From NCBI GenBank assembly GCA_005765155.1, contig VCCP01000004.1:3286001-3350000 (forward strand): a stretch of 64,000 nucleotides of DNA, in the 5' to 3' direction. Of the stretch, positions 14,290 through 29,720 are shown piece after piece (within the stretch, counting starts at the first letter, position 1; each line of letters starts with the position of its first letter). Made by a program: the position numbers and the translations under genes. The notes under the pieces were generated by a model, which saw only the letters and a program-made list of their open reading frames with translations, was not told the DNA's origin and did no database searches. Origin of the DNA: Zelopaecilomyces penicillatus. Lineage: Eukaryota > Ascomycota > Sordariomycetes > Hypocreales > Pseudodiploosporaceae.

Positions 14290-15113
14290 TATATTTATAT
14301 TATAATTATTCTTTTATACTTAATATTATTATTATTATAATTATATTTATCTAGAGATTTATTTAAATTAAATCCTTTTTAAAACAAATTATCTCTTTTT
14401 ATTTAATATATAAAAAAGAAAATATAAATAAAAAACTCTTATTCTTATTATAATTATATATACTTATATTATATTATTATAACTCTTTTTCTTTATTCTT
14501 TTATATATAATAAATCTTATCTTTATATTTAATAATTAATAAAGAATTAATATAATAATTATAATACTTATATATTTATAATATTAAAGTTAAAAAACTA
14601 TTAAATTAATAAAGCTAATTTATAAACTAGCTTAATTTATTAATATATATTATTTATAATAATTAATATAACTTTATTTATATTATATTTATAGATTATA
14701 TTTTAATTTTAATATGAAAATCTTTTTAATTCTTTTAAATTTTATTTATTTTTATAAATTTATTTTTTATATTTTTATTTTTTATATTTTTATTTTATAT
14801 TTATTAATATTATTAATACTTTTCTATTATAATATTATAATAACTTTATTATTATTATTAATAATTATTAATAACTATTGATAATTAAATAATTCTATTA
14901 TTATTTGATCTTATTATTTAATCTATATAATTTTTTTTTCTTTTTTTTTAAAAAAATTATTTTATACTTTTAGATCCTTTTTTAATCTAGCTCTCTCTTT
15001 TATTTTCTCTCTTCTTATTTAATTAAGCTAGTATATATTATATTGTTATTATATTTTTTGGTTTAGTTAAATTAAATAATTATACTAGTCCTTTTCTTAT
15101 TATTTATAGCCTT
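14290..15113 (-). repeat. Rep-H copy 1 (probable solo LTR, fully RIPed)
   Basis: It is the reverse complement of the element at 37,257-38,055. Shared landmarks include a T-rich stretch near 14,932 opposite an A-rich one in copy 2, and a CTAGC...GCTAG motif. It is AT-converted along its whole length, whereas copy 2 keeps about 150 bp of GC-balanced sequence at one end. The lack of coding signal and the size (about 0.8 kb) fit a solo LTR; that is inference. Confidence 0.55.
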
Positions 15114-15479
15114 TTAATTATTATTAATATAAAAACTATTATTTTTAGGTTTTATATAAATATCTTTAAATTATTTATTAAATAATTATTATTAGTTTTA
15201 TTTATAAATTATTTTTTTATTATTATTTTTATTATTTTTAATTAATCTTGTTATTTTTTTTAAATTAAAATATATAAGATAATTAGTTTAAATTTATTTT
15301 AATATTATTATATTTTTATTATATTTTTATTAATTTAATTAAGATTAAGGCTTTTAATAAGATTTTTTTTATTAAATATTAAATTATTTTATATATATTA
15401 TTTATATATTATTAATTATATTTATTATATTTATATCTTATTCTTTAATTAAAGGACTTATAATTATTATAGTTTAAAT

Positions 15480-16253
15480 AATAAATTAAATACTTTTATT
15501 ATTCTTTTATTCTTTTATTTATTTTATATATTTAAATAAGGATTATTATTAAATATATTATTATAATATTTATTATAAATATAAAACTATAAATTATAAA
15601 TTATATCTTTATTATACTTTTATTATTATTATTATTATTAATGTTTTAATAGATCTTTAAGTTTATAATAAAATATTTTAATAAGTATTAAGCTATTATA
15701 AATACCTTATTTAAGGCTTTTAATATTTTTAATACCTTAATTTAAACTATAAATTATTATATTCTTATTATTAATATTTTATTAATTATTATTTTATTAA
15801 TTAAGGCTTAAAAAGCTATTAATAATAATATTAATTAAAAGATATAAGATTTTAATATTAATAAAATATCTTTATATCTTAATCTTAATATTATTATTAT
15901 TATTTATTTAATATATTTTAAAAAGATATATAAATTATTTTTAAAATATTTAATTAATTAATATTTTATATCTATATTATTATTTCTTTTAAATAATAGT
16001 TTTAATTTATAAATAATATAATAATATAATACTTAATATATAGATATTATTTAAATATTTAAAATATCTTTAATCTTTTAATAAAATCTTTAATAATATA
16101 TTATAATATTCTTATTATCTTATTATTTTTATATTCTTTATTTATTATAATTAAATCATTATATTATATTTATTTAATCTTTAATTCTATTATTTATTAT
16201 ATAATAATCTTTATTTTAATTAATATTATAAATATATTATAATTATTAGATTA
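15480..16253 (+). repeat. Rep-C copy 1, left part (split by Gyp3)
   Basis: Colinear with 48,450-49,130. It ends at ATAAT (16,249-16,253), where Gyp3 is inserted, and resumes at 29,187 with the same ATAAT. Plus-strand translation gives an open-like but stop-broken stretch (DFNINKISLYLNL) conserved between copies, so Rep-C probably once encoded a protein; I do not recognise it. The 15,114-15,480 stretch before it shows nothing assignable. Confidence 0.6.
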
Positions 16254-17053
16254 TATTATTAGATACTATATATATTATAATAATTAAATTATTTATTCCC
16301 TTATTTATTTAATTAGATTATTAAATAACTAGAATACTAGATTAAATAAAAGAATAAAGATATCCTTTTATATATAATAATTAATAATAATTACTTATAG
16401 TAATTATATAATCCCTATCCCTATATAATTATTATTAAAAAAAATTTACTTTATTTAATATATTCTTCTTTTTTAATAATTTAATCTATTAATAATATAT
16501 TTATTATTAAGATAAATATCTAAAATAAATAATACATTATTAACTATTAATTATATTATTAATTTTATATAAATAGAGTATTTATATATAATTATTATCT
16601 TTAAAAAAGATATTAAAAAGACTAAGAAACTATTTAAATACTATTAATTAATATATTTTAATTATTAAAATCTAAAAAAATCTATTATCCTATTTCTCTT
16701 TAAATTATATTAAAAGAAAGGATAAATCTATTTATTATTTATAAAAGTAATATAAATAATATCTAGATCTAATATTAAATATAATCTTTTTATCTATAAT
16801 TAAAATTAAAATTAATAAAATACTATTAATACCTTATTATCCTATTATTTAAATTAATCTATTAGTTATTATTAAATACTTAAAAAAACTATATTTAAAT
16901 ATAATATACTTGTGTATTTTTATTAATTTTAAATAAATAAATAATAATATTAAATTATTAAATTAAAATAAATAACTATAAATAGGATTTAAATAAATAA
17001 TTAAAAATATAATAAATAATTAATTATCATTAAGAATTATAACAGTATAATAA

Positions 17054-17193
17054 TATAAAAGGAGATCTATAAATATAATATAATTAATTTAATTAATTAA
17101 TATAAATATTTAATCTTTTAAGGTATATAATAAATGTAGGTAATTCCCTTATATAATAATTATATAACCTGGATTATATTAACAAATCTAATA
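17054..17193 (-). repeat. Cop2 copy 1, 3' LTR (140 bp)
   Basis: On the minus strand it runs from TATTAGATTTGTTAATATAA to GATCTCCTTTTATA. Its GC content is slightly higher than that of its partner LTR. Confidence 0.85.
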
Positions 17194-20174
17194 TTTTTCT
17201 TTAATTTTAATTAATATAAAGTTATAATATAATATTTTCATATTACTTTTATTAAAATCCTATAAGGAAAAGAGTAATAGCTATTCTATAGTATTAGATT
17301 TCCTTTCTTTTAAGCTTTATAAAGGTTCTTTATTTTTTATATATTAATTATAATAATATTTTAGTATTTAGATCTATTAGATTTTTCTTTTTAAGAATCT
17401 AGATTATTTCTATTATATTATTCTTAATTAGCTTATAAATCTTATAATACTTAATCTTTATATATTTTATTTATTTATAATACTTTATCTTCTTAAAAAG
17501 AATTATAATATTATTATTAATATTTAATTATATAGATTATATTAGATTATTTATAATCTTTATAAATAGGCTTTAAAGAAATATAGTCTTTAATATTGTA
17601 TTATTTATTAAAATACATTCTATTTTTATAGATAATATAATAATAATCTTTTATTTTTATAATTTTTAATTAATAGTATTGTTTATTAATATAAATAGCT
17701 AATATTATTATAATTTAAAATTATTTTTATTATATACCTATATAAAGTCAAAATAGCCTATAAACATTAATTTAATTAATCCTAATAAATAATAATAATA
17801 AAATAATATATTTTAGATTTTAATAAAATATTTATAGATTTATTTTATTAATAAGGTATATAATATTAATAGATTTAATATAAATCTAAAAAGCTTAAAT
17901 CCTAAATAAATAATATTAATATATATATAATATATTAGATGAAATATTATATTAAATTTCTTAAAAGTATATTATAAATATACCTTTTATAAAAGCTATA
18001 ATTATTAATTTTTTTACTCCTATATAATTTATATACTAAAAAAGAAATATATAATACTCAGATCTTTTATCTTAAATTAAATATAAGGTATTTATTTAAA
18101 TCTATATAAAGCCTTCCTTAACTTATATACTTCCCCTTTTATCTTAAATCCTAATAGGAATTTAATATAGATATTTTTTATAATTTCCTTATAAAAAAAG
18201 CCTATAATAATATCTATCTATTTAATCTTTTAATTTAAATAAGCTATTAATATAAATAAAAATCTAAAAGTTTTTTATTAAATTATTAATATAAAGGTAT
18301 TTATATAATCTACATTATATTATTATTTAAAGCCTTTAATAATTTATTATATTTTAAAATAGATAAATATATTATTTATATTTAATTTTATTTTAAATAT
18401 TTATTTTCTATTAAGAAAATTAATTATCTTATTTAAATTTAATAAATCCTAAATCTTATTCTCTTTTAATAAATTTAATTTATCCTATATAATACTTTTT
18501 TAATTATTCTAATATACTGATTTTTATATTTATTATAATATTTTAAAGTCTTTAAATAATCTATTTTTAATTATATTATAATAATATTATATAAACTTAA
18601 AATTTATTCTTAAATTTATTTATATAATTTATTTATTTATTTATTAATTTTACTATTATATTATAATTATTATTTCTTTTTTTAATTTATTTAATTAATG
18701 TTTTATTAATTATTTTTTAAAGTATAAGAATTTAAATACATTATTTAAATATTAAAGTAAATAATATTATTTTATTAAAAGTAATATTTTAAGGTTTATA
18801 TTTTTAATTAATAATTATTATAGTATTTTATTATTTATTTATAATCCTTTTTTAGAAATTATATTTTTTATTTATTTAATTCTTTTTATTATAGGATTTT
18901 AAAATCTATATATTAAATCTTTTTTATAATTAATTAGAAAATATAATGATAATCTTATATTAAGTTTCTTAAGAAAATAGGTTTTAAATATAAGCTTATA
19001 AACTCTATAATTAATATATCTTAAATATCTAATAATTAATTTATATCTATACTATACTTTATATAATATTATTTGATTTAATATATTATAAGGATTATAT
19101 TCTTAAATATATATTATTATTTTAATAATTTCCTTTTAAAATACTTTTAATAGATTATTATTAATAAATATGATTTATATTTAATTTTATATAATTAAAT
19201 AAGAGTATTTTGGAATTTTATTTTAATATAATAAATATAATATTATATAAATAATATTAACTTATATTATATTAAAGGCTTAATTATTTTATATTAATAA
19301 ATAAATATTTAATTTTTAAATTAGATTATTAATAATTAAAATATAAAATCTTTTATAATATAAAATTAATACTTTTATTAATTTATTTAGATCTATTATT
19401 TATTTAGATCTATTATTTATTTTTAATTTTAATTTAATATTTTATAAATAATTTATTATTATATATAAATAAAATAAATCTTAATCTTTTAATATTAATA
19501 ATTATAATATTCAATGATTTTATTAATTTAATATAATTATTATTATTAAAATATCCTATTTATGTATATAAATTAATAAAAAAGATTTTATTTAATATAT
19601 AAATCATTAAAAATATAATTAAATTTATTAAATTATTAAATTAAATTTCTTTTAATTATTTATAATAATATTAATTAAATAATTTAAGAATATTAATATT
19701 TCTTTAAGGTTTTAATTAAAATAATTTATTTCTTATTAATTATTATAATAAATATTTTATTTTAATTATAGAATATATTATTTTATAATATAAATCTATT
19801 AATAATAAATAGATTAATATAATAATTAAGGATATATAAGATCTTTATTAATTAGATTTCTATTATATAAAAAGATCCTTAAATTATAATAATTAATATT
19901 ATTTCTTTATTAATAATAATAATATTATTATTTATATATTTAATTAATAATAGAATTTAAAATATTTTATAATTATTAAATATATATCTATAATAATAAC
20001 TATATCTTAAGGCTTTATTATTTAAGATTTATTTTAATTATTAAATATCTTTTTTAATTCTTAAATAAATTAAAATAAAAAGTATTATGTTTTAAACTTT
20101 CAAGTTTTTAATAATATTAATAAAGATATTATTTAGATTAAAGAATTTATTAATAATATAATTTATTTAAATAC

Positions 20175-20175
<1 letters not shown>

Positions 20176-20232
<57 letters not shown>
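20176..20232. repeat. (ATT)n microsatellite
   Basis: About 19 perfect trinucleotide units inside Cop2 copy 1. The other Cop2 copy lacks it. Confidence 0.9.
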
Positions 20233-20234
<2 letters not shown>

Positions 20235-22186
20235 ATTTATTATAATTTATTATTATAATTTAAAGATCCTTAAATTTAATTATAATATTTATATATTGTA
20301 TTATAATCCTGAATATAATTAATTAATTTAAGCTTCTTATTTATATATTAATACTTTTTAGCTTTTTTAATATTTTAAGATATTTATTTGATTTTATAAG
20401 TTAAATTAATATAGCTTTTAATATTATAATTAAAGCTATTATAATCTATTAAATATAATAATGATAAGCCTTTTTTATTAATAGCTTAAATAAGTTTTAA
20501 ACTCTTATATCTATCTTTTTAATAAGATATATATTATAAATATTTTTTTTAATATTTAAAGATTAAGCCTAGATTCTTTATAAATTAAAGATTATAGAAA
20601 TATTTTGAGATTAAATTTATCTTATCTATTTATTTCAGTTTTTAAATATCTTTTATAAATATTTAATTATATACTTTAATATCTTTATAATTATTGAAAT
20701 AATTATTATTAAATTATATAATAATTATAAAAAGATTATAAATTCTTTATAATTTATAATATTCTTAAAAAATAGAAAAAACTTTTTTATTTATAATAGC
20801 TTTTTTAATTAATTATTTATCAAAAGATAAATTTATTATAATAATACTTAATAAAAGATTATTATTATAATATTAATAATATATATTATATTTAATTTAT
20901 TTATTTTAATTAAATATTATTATTATATTTAATAATTTATTTTTTATTTTAATATATTATTTAAAAAGTTAATAATCTATTCTTAATAAATTATATTTAT
21001 AATATAAATTTTTTATAATATAAATTTTTTAAATCCTTTTCATTAAATAATTTTATTATATAAAGTATTATTTTTATATAATCTTATTATAATTTTAATA
21101 ATTTTAAGATTATTATAATTATATTTATATCTATTTATAATATTTAAAATAATATATATTATAGGTTATTATATAAGGATAGTTTATTATAAGTATTATA
21201 GTTATTATTATAATAATAACAATTATAATATATATTATTTTTATAATTAAGTTTTATTTTTAATATATAATTTATTTATAATAATAATCTAATAATTATT
21301 AAAATAGATTAACTTTTAAATATATTAACTATTTTATTAAATAAGGGAAATTACTATATAAATATTCTAAGGTTATATTTATTAAATATCTTAAATTAAT
21401 TATAATTATTACATTAAAGATTATATCTTTATTAAAATTTAAATAAATTATTAATAATCCTTAAATAATTAATTTAATTATATTATATATATTAAGAATA
21501 TTTATTATAATTATTATATTTTATTTTTTATAATCTTAAAGAAATCCTATTATTTATTTTCTTTTATATATTATAGATTTTATAGATTATAATTAAAAAT
21601 TGATTAATAAATAATCTTTATATATTTTATAAGATATAATTAATAAGAAATATAAAGCTATTTATATTACTTTTAAATACTTTATATAAAGTATTAAATA
21701 TTTAATATTATCTTATATAAATATTAATAATAATTTCTATCTTTGATTAAGAATATTAATTTAAATTAAAATCTTTATTAATAATTTTATTAATTTAAGA
21801 TATAATTTTTATTTTTTTAATAATTCTAATATTTTAAATTATATTTAAAGTCTTTTTATTAATCTTTAATTAAGATTTTTTATTAGATTTATTAATTTCT
21901 TTTTAAGTTTTGTTTTTAATAAAAATATTATTAATCTTATCCTTAAAATTATCTTATTAAAAAAGGGATATAATAATATTATTTTTAGCTTATAATTCCT
22001 AAGGTATAGTATTATATTAATTTATATTATTTTCTAAGATTAATATTATATTATATAGATAATATTAATTATCTTTTAATATAATTCTATTTATAAGCCT
22101 TTTAAAATTATATTATTATATTCATTATTTATTATTCTTATAAATTATTTTAAGATAGATAGGGCTAGATTAATAATATATATCTA

Positions 22187-22197
22187 GGCTTATAATC
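22187..22197 (-). other. Cop2 copy 1 primer-binding site (half-tRNA-iMet type)
   Basis: Minus-strand GATTATAAGCC begins three bases after the 5' LTR. With two RIP-type G-to-A changes reversed it would be complementary to the anticodon region of initiator tRNA-Met (CTCATAACC), the half-tRNA primer known for Drosophila copia. The same site and spacing occur at 49,850 and 59,949. Confidence 0.6.
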
Positions 22198-22200
22198 TAT

Positions 22201-22340
22201 TATAAAAAATTATTATAAATAATAATATAATTAATTTAATTAATTAATATAAATATTGAATCTTTAAAAATATAAAATAAATATAAATAATTTCTTTATA
22301 TAATAATTATATAATTTAAAGTATATAAAGAAATCTAATA
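22201..22340 (-). repeat. Cop2 copy 1, 5' LTR (140 bp)
   Basis: Same length and orientation as the repeat at 17,054-17,193, but more AT-converted (for example the CTCC near the end is lost). Confidence 0.85.
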
Positions 22341-23510
22341 TATAATATAATAAATAAAAGATTTAAAAAATTAAAAAGATTCATTTTAAATTAAAAAAGA
22401 TATTTAATAGATTAAATATAATATAATTTAAAGATAATATAATTTAAATTTATTAAAAATATTTAAATAATATAATTTATTTATCTTATATTAAGATAAT
22501 ATATATAAATCTTTTTAATTATTTTATAATAAGATATTATATTAATAAATTAATATAATAATAAAATAATAATATTAAAATATTAAATAATTTATTAATA
22601 TATAGATTATAATACTATAAAAATAATTTAAAATAAATAAAATTAATACTATTAAAAAACTATTAATTATAAAATATTTAAAAGAAATTTATTATTAAGA
22701 TATTAATATTAAGGAATAGATATTAATACTATTTTAAATAATTAAAATAATAGGCTTTAAAATAAATAATTAATAATTAAATTAAATTAAATTTATATCT
22801 ATTTAAATAAATCCTTAAATAATTTAATTTTCTATTTATAAAAAGATATAAATCTATTAGAATATCTCAATTATATTTATAAAAAATAATAAATATAATA
22901 AATAATATTAATTAAAATTAAATTATTCTTTAATATAATAATATTAAAATAATAAAATTAATATATATATCTAAAGAGATAAATTATTAAATATATTATA
23001 ATTAAAATAATTAATAATTTAATTAAGAAAGATAATAAAATAAAATTCTATAATAAATAAATTAAATCTTTATATTAAATTAAAATATATATAATAGTTT
23101 TATTAAAATATGATTATATAATTAATTAATAAATTAAATATATTATTTAAAATAAATTTCATTAATAAATATAATATTAATATCTTAATAATAAAAAAGG
23201 AATTATAAATTTATATTATTTATAATATGTTAATACCTTTTAAAATATAAATAAAATATATATTAATTTAATAAAGAATAATAGTATTATTATTATAATC
23301 TAATAGCTAAGGTTATATAATAAGCCTTAATTATATAATTTATAATATTATTAGGTATAAACTAAAGGCTTAGAATTATATAGAATTAGATTATAATTTT
23401 AAAGGTAATCCTAGGCTTAGAATTATTTTTAAAATTATAATTTAATAGAATAGCTTATAATTCTAGGTATATTCTAGTAATAAGGATTATAATTTAAATT
23501 ATAATCTATA

Positions 23511-23535
23511 ATATATATATATATATATATATATA
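23511..23535. repeat. (AT)n dinucleotide run
   Basis: A perfect AT run within the Gyp3 internal region. Confidence 0.9.
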
Positions 23536-24777
23536 CCTTTAAGTTTTACTTTTTTAGTTTAATCTTAGTTAGTTAGTAATATAATATTATTATATTAATC
23601 TTATTATTTATTTTAATAATATTAGATTATAATCCTATAGATCTATTATTTATATAATTAATATATTATTTAAAATACCTTAACCTATCTATTAATATAA
23701 ATCCTTTTATTAGGTTTATCCTTTAAAATTTTATTAAATATAATAATTATAAAATATAATAATTCTTTTAAGATTAAAAGAATAAATCCTGATATATTAT
23801 ATTTATCTTAATTATTATAATTTATATTTTATAAAAAGGGTTTATTATTTTATATTAAAGAATACTTTAATTATAAATTATATCTATATTTTAAATATAT
23901 TAAATATATTATTTATAATAAATTAAATTATAATAATAAATAATATAAATAAATTAATAAGATATTAATATAAATATAAATTAAGATATTTAAATAATTA
24001 TAATAAATAATAAATTTGATTTATTTAATAAAATAATTAAAGTATTAAACCTATTTAGAAATAAATTATAAAAGAAAATTAATTTATATTTAATAGATAG
24101 ATATAATATTAAAAATCTTAAAAAAGATTCTATTATTAAACTAATTAAATAAAAGGTCTATATATATATAAAATTTTTAGAAAAGATTATTATTATTATA
24201 AAATTAATTAAATCTTATAATATATAATATAATTAAGATATAATCCTAATAAATAAAGAAGATAAGATAAGAATTAATTTAATAGAAGACTAATATAATA
24301 AGAAATTAATAATAAAGCCTTATCTATTAAAAATTAAAGATAAGAAATTTCTTAATATTATAATAAATAACCTTTATAATTAAGGATATATAAGCTAAAT
24401 AAGAAAACTAATACCTTTTAATTACTTTATTTTTATTATATAATAATAAATTATAAATAAATAAATAAATAAAAAAAAGAATAATTATTAATTTAAGATA
24501 ATTAAATAAAATTATTATATTAGATATTTATCTTGTTCTTTTATAAAAAGAGATAATATTATTTTTAAAAGATAAAAAATATATATTAATACTAGATATA
24601 TTAATTATTTTCTATTAATTATTAATATATAATAAATATAAGGATAAAATAATTATAATTAATTTATAAGGATTAAAAATATCTTATATTATATTAATAG
24701 GATTTAAAAATAATCTAGCTTTTATATAATAATTTATTAATTAAAAATTATATTTATATAAAGAATTTATTAAAATA

Positions 24778-24804
24778 TATATTAATAATATTATTATCTT
24801 TAAT
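24778..24804 (+). other. Gyp3 reverse transcriptase active-site remnant
   Basis: It reads YINNIIIFN in the plus frame. Just upstream is a segment reading FKNNLAFI, and before that FYQL-like residues, in the order of the Gypsy RT fingers and palm. YVDD has become YINN, so the polymerase is dead. Confidence 0.75.
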
Positions 24805-27800
24805 AATAACTTTAAGGATTATAAGTATTTATATAAAGTATTATATCTCTTTAAAAATCTATAATTAATAATCTTATTCTTAAAGTCTTTTTATATATAT
24901 TTATTAATAAAATTATTTAGATTTTAAATTAATATATTTAATATAAATATAATAAAGAATAAAATAAAGATATTAAAAAAGATAAAAATATTAATTATAT
25001 TAATTATATTAATTAATCTAGAAATATATTTAAAAATAATAATCTTTTTTAAATAATTTATTTATAGATTTTAAATAAAATTATACTTTTAAAAATATAT
25101 AAAATAAGTTTATTAAATAAATTAAAAAAAGATAATTAAATTATTAAAAATATTGATAAAAAATAAGAATATTTAAAATAAAAAAAGTTTTATTTAAATT
25201 TAATATTAATTAAGAAAGAATTATTTAAAATATTATAAAAGTATTTAATAAAAGAGATAATATTATATTATTATAATCTAATAAGATTTATTTTCTTTAA
25301 GCTTATTATAAATAAATAAGAAATAGAATTTTTATTTTTTATTTTAAAATTAATATATAGAATAATAAAAATATATTAATTTAATAAATATAATTAATTA
25401 TATTTTTAAATAGATTATTAATAAAATCTAAAAAAAGATATAAATTAATTAAGCTTAAAATTAGTTATTTAATATAATTATATTAAAAATTAAGAATAAT
25501 AATTTAATTATTAAATTAATTAATTATAATCCTAATAAATTATATAATAATAAAAAGAATAATTAATTATATAAATATATTAATATTAGATTTAATAAAG
25601 ATAAACTATTAATTTATAATAATATTTATTTATTTAAATTAATATAGATTAAATCTATATTATATCCTAAGAAAGATAGATTTTATACTTAATATATTAT
25701 TATAATTTTTAATTAAAGATAAAGAATTTTATAAAAAAATCTAAAAAAAACTTATTAAAAGAAATATTAATAAATAAGCTTAATAATATCTAAAATAAAG
25801 ATATATATTACTTTATAATTATAATATTAATTAATAATAAATTAAAAGATAAATTTATTAAAGGATATATAAAGAATAATAAATTTAATAAAATAATTAA
25901 AATAATTAAGATATAAAAACCTAAATAAAAAAATAATATATAAGAAAGATTATTAAGTATAAAATTATTATTTATAATAAAGAATAAGCTATTATATTAT
26001 TTAATATTAAATAATATAAAGAAACTATATATTTTATAGAATTATAGAATAAATATATTAATAGAAATATATAATTAAAATTTCTATATAAGAATATATA
26101 AGATTATTATAGCTTTAAATAGCTTAATATTTTATTAAATAATAAAATAAATAAAATAATAGATATTTTATTATAAGATATATTTAAAACATTTAATAAA
26201 TTAAATAAAATTATTAAATAAATTATAATTAATAATAATATTATATAAGCTATTTTATATAATAGCTATCAATTTTATTATAGGATTATTAAAAAAAATA
26301 TCTTAATTATTTTAAAAGATATTAAAATATAAATATTTATTTAATATAATAATAATAATCTATAAATAGAATAGAAAATCGATTTTAATTCTAACATTAG
26401 TTTATTATACTATTAAATAATAAACTAAAATATAATTAAGAATCTTATTATTATATAATTAAGGGATATTTAAAATTATAATTAATAATTAAAATATAAA
26501 ATTTATTTTAAACTTTTAAAAAGAATTCTTTAGGATATTAAAGATTAAACTTATTTTTAATATTATATATTATCTATAAATTAATAGATTATTTAAAAAA
26601 GAATTAAATAATAAAACTAGTATTAAAATATTATTTAATAATATTAAATATATTATAAATAAAGATAATTTTAGTATTATAATTCTTATTAAATAATTTA
26701 ATAAATAATCTTATATAAAAATTATTAAATAAATTAATTATAGGATTTAATTTAAATAAATTAATAATATTATTATAAATAAATATTAATAAAATAAATA
26801 TTAAGATATTAAATATCTTAAAGTATTTATTTATTAAAGAAGCTAATTATATTATAGATATAATAATAATATATATAAAATATATTTATAATTAAAAGTA
26901 TAGATTAATAAACTTTAAGATAGATAATAAAGTATATCTAAAACTATATAAAAGTTATTAATTATTAAATAAATTATTATAAAAATAATTATAATAATAA
27001 ATAAAATCTTTTAAAATACTTAAATATATTAATTTATTAATATATAAACTATATTTATTTATTTATTGAAGTATTTATTAAATAATATTAATTATATATC
27101 TATATCTAATATTTAATAGAATTAATCTATTTAATAAAATATTAAATGAATAAATATAATTAATAAAGATTAAAAAATAAGATAAAAAATAAAAGATCTA
27201 AAAGATTATTAAAAATTAAATAAATAAGAGAGATAGATATTTATAAATTAAATATATAATTAAATAAAAAGGATTTAAATTAAAATATAATAAATAAAGA
27301 AAAAGAAAAGAGCTTATATAATTTATAATAAATATAATTAAAGATTATAAATAAAAAAACCTTATTTAGAAATTATAAGAAATATATCTATTAAAAGAAA
27401 AAGAATAAAAAAAGATATTAAATATATTAAAGATAAATTTATAGATAATATTATTAAAAAGAAAAAAAATTATTAATTAATAAAAAAAGAAAAAAAAAAG
27501 ATTAATTTTATTAATTTCTTTAAGGAATAAATTTATTATAAAAATTAATAAAAAAGGTATTTTATTATAATAAATTAATAAATAAGTTTATTTAATAATA
27601 AAATATTTAATATTTAATTAATAAATTATAAAATAATAAATATATATTATATTAATTTATTAATTTACTATAATATTATATATTTTAAAAATTTAAATAC
27701 TAGAGAATTAAGAATATATTATTATATATTAATAATTAATGTATATTATTATATTAGATTAAATTATAAAGATTATTTAGAATTAATTAATATTATAATT

Positions 27801-29186
27801 ATAAAACTTAAAGTAATTAAAATTCTTTTTAAAGAAGAATAATAAATATAAAATAGATTAAAGAATATTAAAAAATAATTAAAAAAGCTTAAGATAAAAA
27901 TCTTAAATATAAATATTAATTAAATATTATATCTAGAATTTATATTATTATTATATATTATTAAGATATATAAAAAAGTCTTAAATAAATAAAAGAGAAA
28001 TATAATATATATTATAAATAAGTATTAACTATTTCAATAACGTTTAATTATTATTATATATTATAAGAATAAAAATTATTTTCTTTATTAGATATTTTAA
28101 AGGAATATTCTTATTTTATTAAAGAAATAATTCTTAATAATAAAGCTATAAAAAAGAAACTGTTTATAAAATTTATTATATTAATTAATATATATTTTTT
28201 AATAATTATTAGATTAAATAAAGATTATTAAAAGGATTATATACTAGATTTAAATAAAAGTAATTTTAAAAAAGAGATCTTAATATATATAAAAGAGTAA
28301 AAATTTAAAATAAAAGGAATCTAATCTATTATTTAATAAAAGGTTAAATAAATCTATATTCCTATTTTAAATAGATTATTTATATTAATACTAGAATAAT
28401 AAGGTATTATAATTAAAGAAATTAAAATTAATATAATATTAATAATTATTTTAATAATAAATTTTAAATATAAAGAATAATTTAATTTATTAATTAAGGA
28501 ATTAAATTATAATAATATTAAAAATCTATTAATAAAATAAAGAAAACATAAGATAAAGATATAATAAAACATAAAAATATTAATAAATACTTTATTATTA
28601 TAAAATATTTAAATATAATTAAAATACTTAGAAAAGTAATATTAATATTAATACTAATAATTAATAATTAAATACTTTATAATAAGATTAAACAGAAAAT
28701 TAAATATATTATTATAATTATATAATTAATTAATAAATAAATTAGATTATTTATTAGATTATATAATTATAATTACCTAGAAAATATAATATTAAGAAAA
28801 GAGATTTATAAATAATTAATAAAAAATTCTTAATATAATAAGTTAGATAAAAATAGATATTAATAAGATAATTAAATAAATAAAAATAAATCTATAAAAG
28901 GAAATTATAACTCTTAGATAAGATTTAAATATATTAATAAAGGATTAAAGTTAAATAATCTAATATATAATATTAATAATAAAATAAATAATAAAGTATT
29001 AATTACCTTTTTTCTAATAATAGATAATTATTATAAATATTAGATTATATTATTAATTATTATAATAATTATAATAATTAAATAATTAGATTATTTATTC
29101 CTTTATTTATTTAATTAGATTATTAAATAGCTAGAATACTAGATTAAATAAAAGAATAAAGTTATCCTTTTTATATATAATAAAAT

Positions 29187-29720
29187 ATAATAATTAAATT
29201 AAATTTATTTTTTAAATAATATATACTTTTATTAAAAGGCTTATTATATTTATTTATATATATCTTAATATTAAAAAGCTAAAAATTCTATTATCTTTTT
29301 CTTTTTATTAATATAATCTTATAATCTTATAAAATATATAAGTATTATATAATAATAAAGAAAGGCTTTTAGCCTTATATTTTTATTTTTAATTTATATA
29401 AATAATAAGCTCTTTACTTTTATAAACTTATTATATTTCTTAAATATCTTTTAATATAAAATTATAAATGAATTAATTATTTTATATAATTAATTTATAA
29501 TAACTTTATTATTTAATATTTTCCTTATTAATATATAAATATTTTATTAAAGTATTTACTTTTTATTTATTATTAATTTAATTATATATTAATCTTAAAT
29601 AATAGTAATTAAAGATTAAATTATTATTATAAATAATATAATTATATAAAGATTATTATAATCCTTTATATTTATATAATAAAATCTATATAAGCTTATA
29701 AATAAGTAAAGCCTTTAATC
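29187..29720 (+). repeat. Rep-C copy 1, right part
   Basis: It continues Rep-C after the Gyp3 insertion and matches 49,131-49,660 almost base for base (GCTTATTATATTTATTTATA, GGCTTTTAGCCTTATAT). No coding signal. Confidence 0.65.

Larger units (their letters stand above)
17054..22340 (-). mobile_element. Cop2 copy 1: complete 5.3-kb Ty1/Copia element (RIP-mutated)
   Basis: It is bounded by two 140-bp LTRs (17,054-17,193 and 22,201-22,340), with a tRNA-primer-like site three bases inside the 5' LTR and a purine-rich tract before the 3' LTR. The flanks share ATAA. The internal sequence is colinear, reversed, with Cop2 copy 2 at 49,707-54,856; for example, the block around 18,230-18,330 equals 53,290-53,390, upstream of the RT active site. 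Length and organisation are normal for Copia. The coding frames are destroyed by stops. Confidence 0.85.
16254..29186 (+). mobile_element. Gyp3: Ty3/Gypsy element inserted in Rep-C, split by Cop2
   Basis: The 5' LTR is at about 16,254-16,379 and the 3' LTR at about 29,038-29,186. Both begin TATTAGATTATATTATTA (RIP form of TGTTAGATT...) and contain CTAGAATACTAGATTAAATA and a TTTATATATAATA end. The flanking duplication is ATAAT (16,249-16,253 and 29,187-29,191), and the target sequence Rep-C continues across it. Internal sequence runs 16,380-17,053 and 22,341-29,037, interrupted by a complete Cop2. RT is recognised at about 24,600-25,100, before RNase H/integrase-sized sequence to about 28 kb that I could not assign domain by domain. 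All frames are stop-ridden. Confidence 0.75.
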
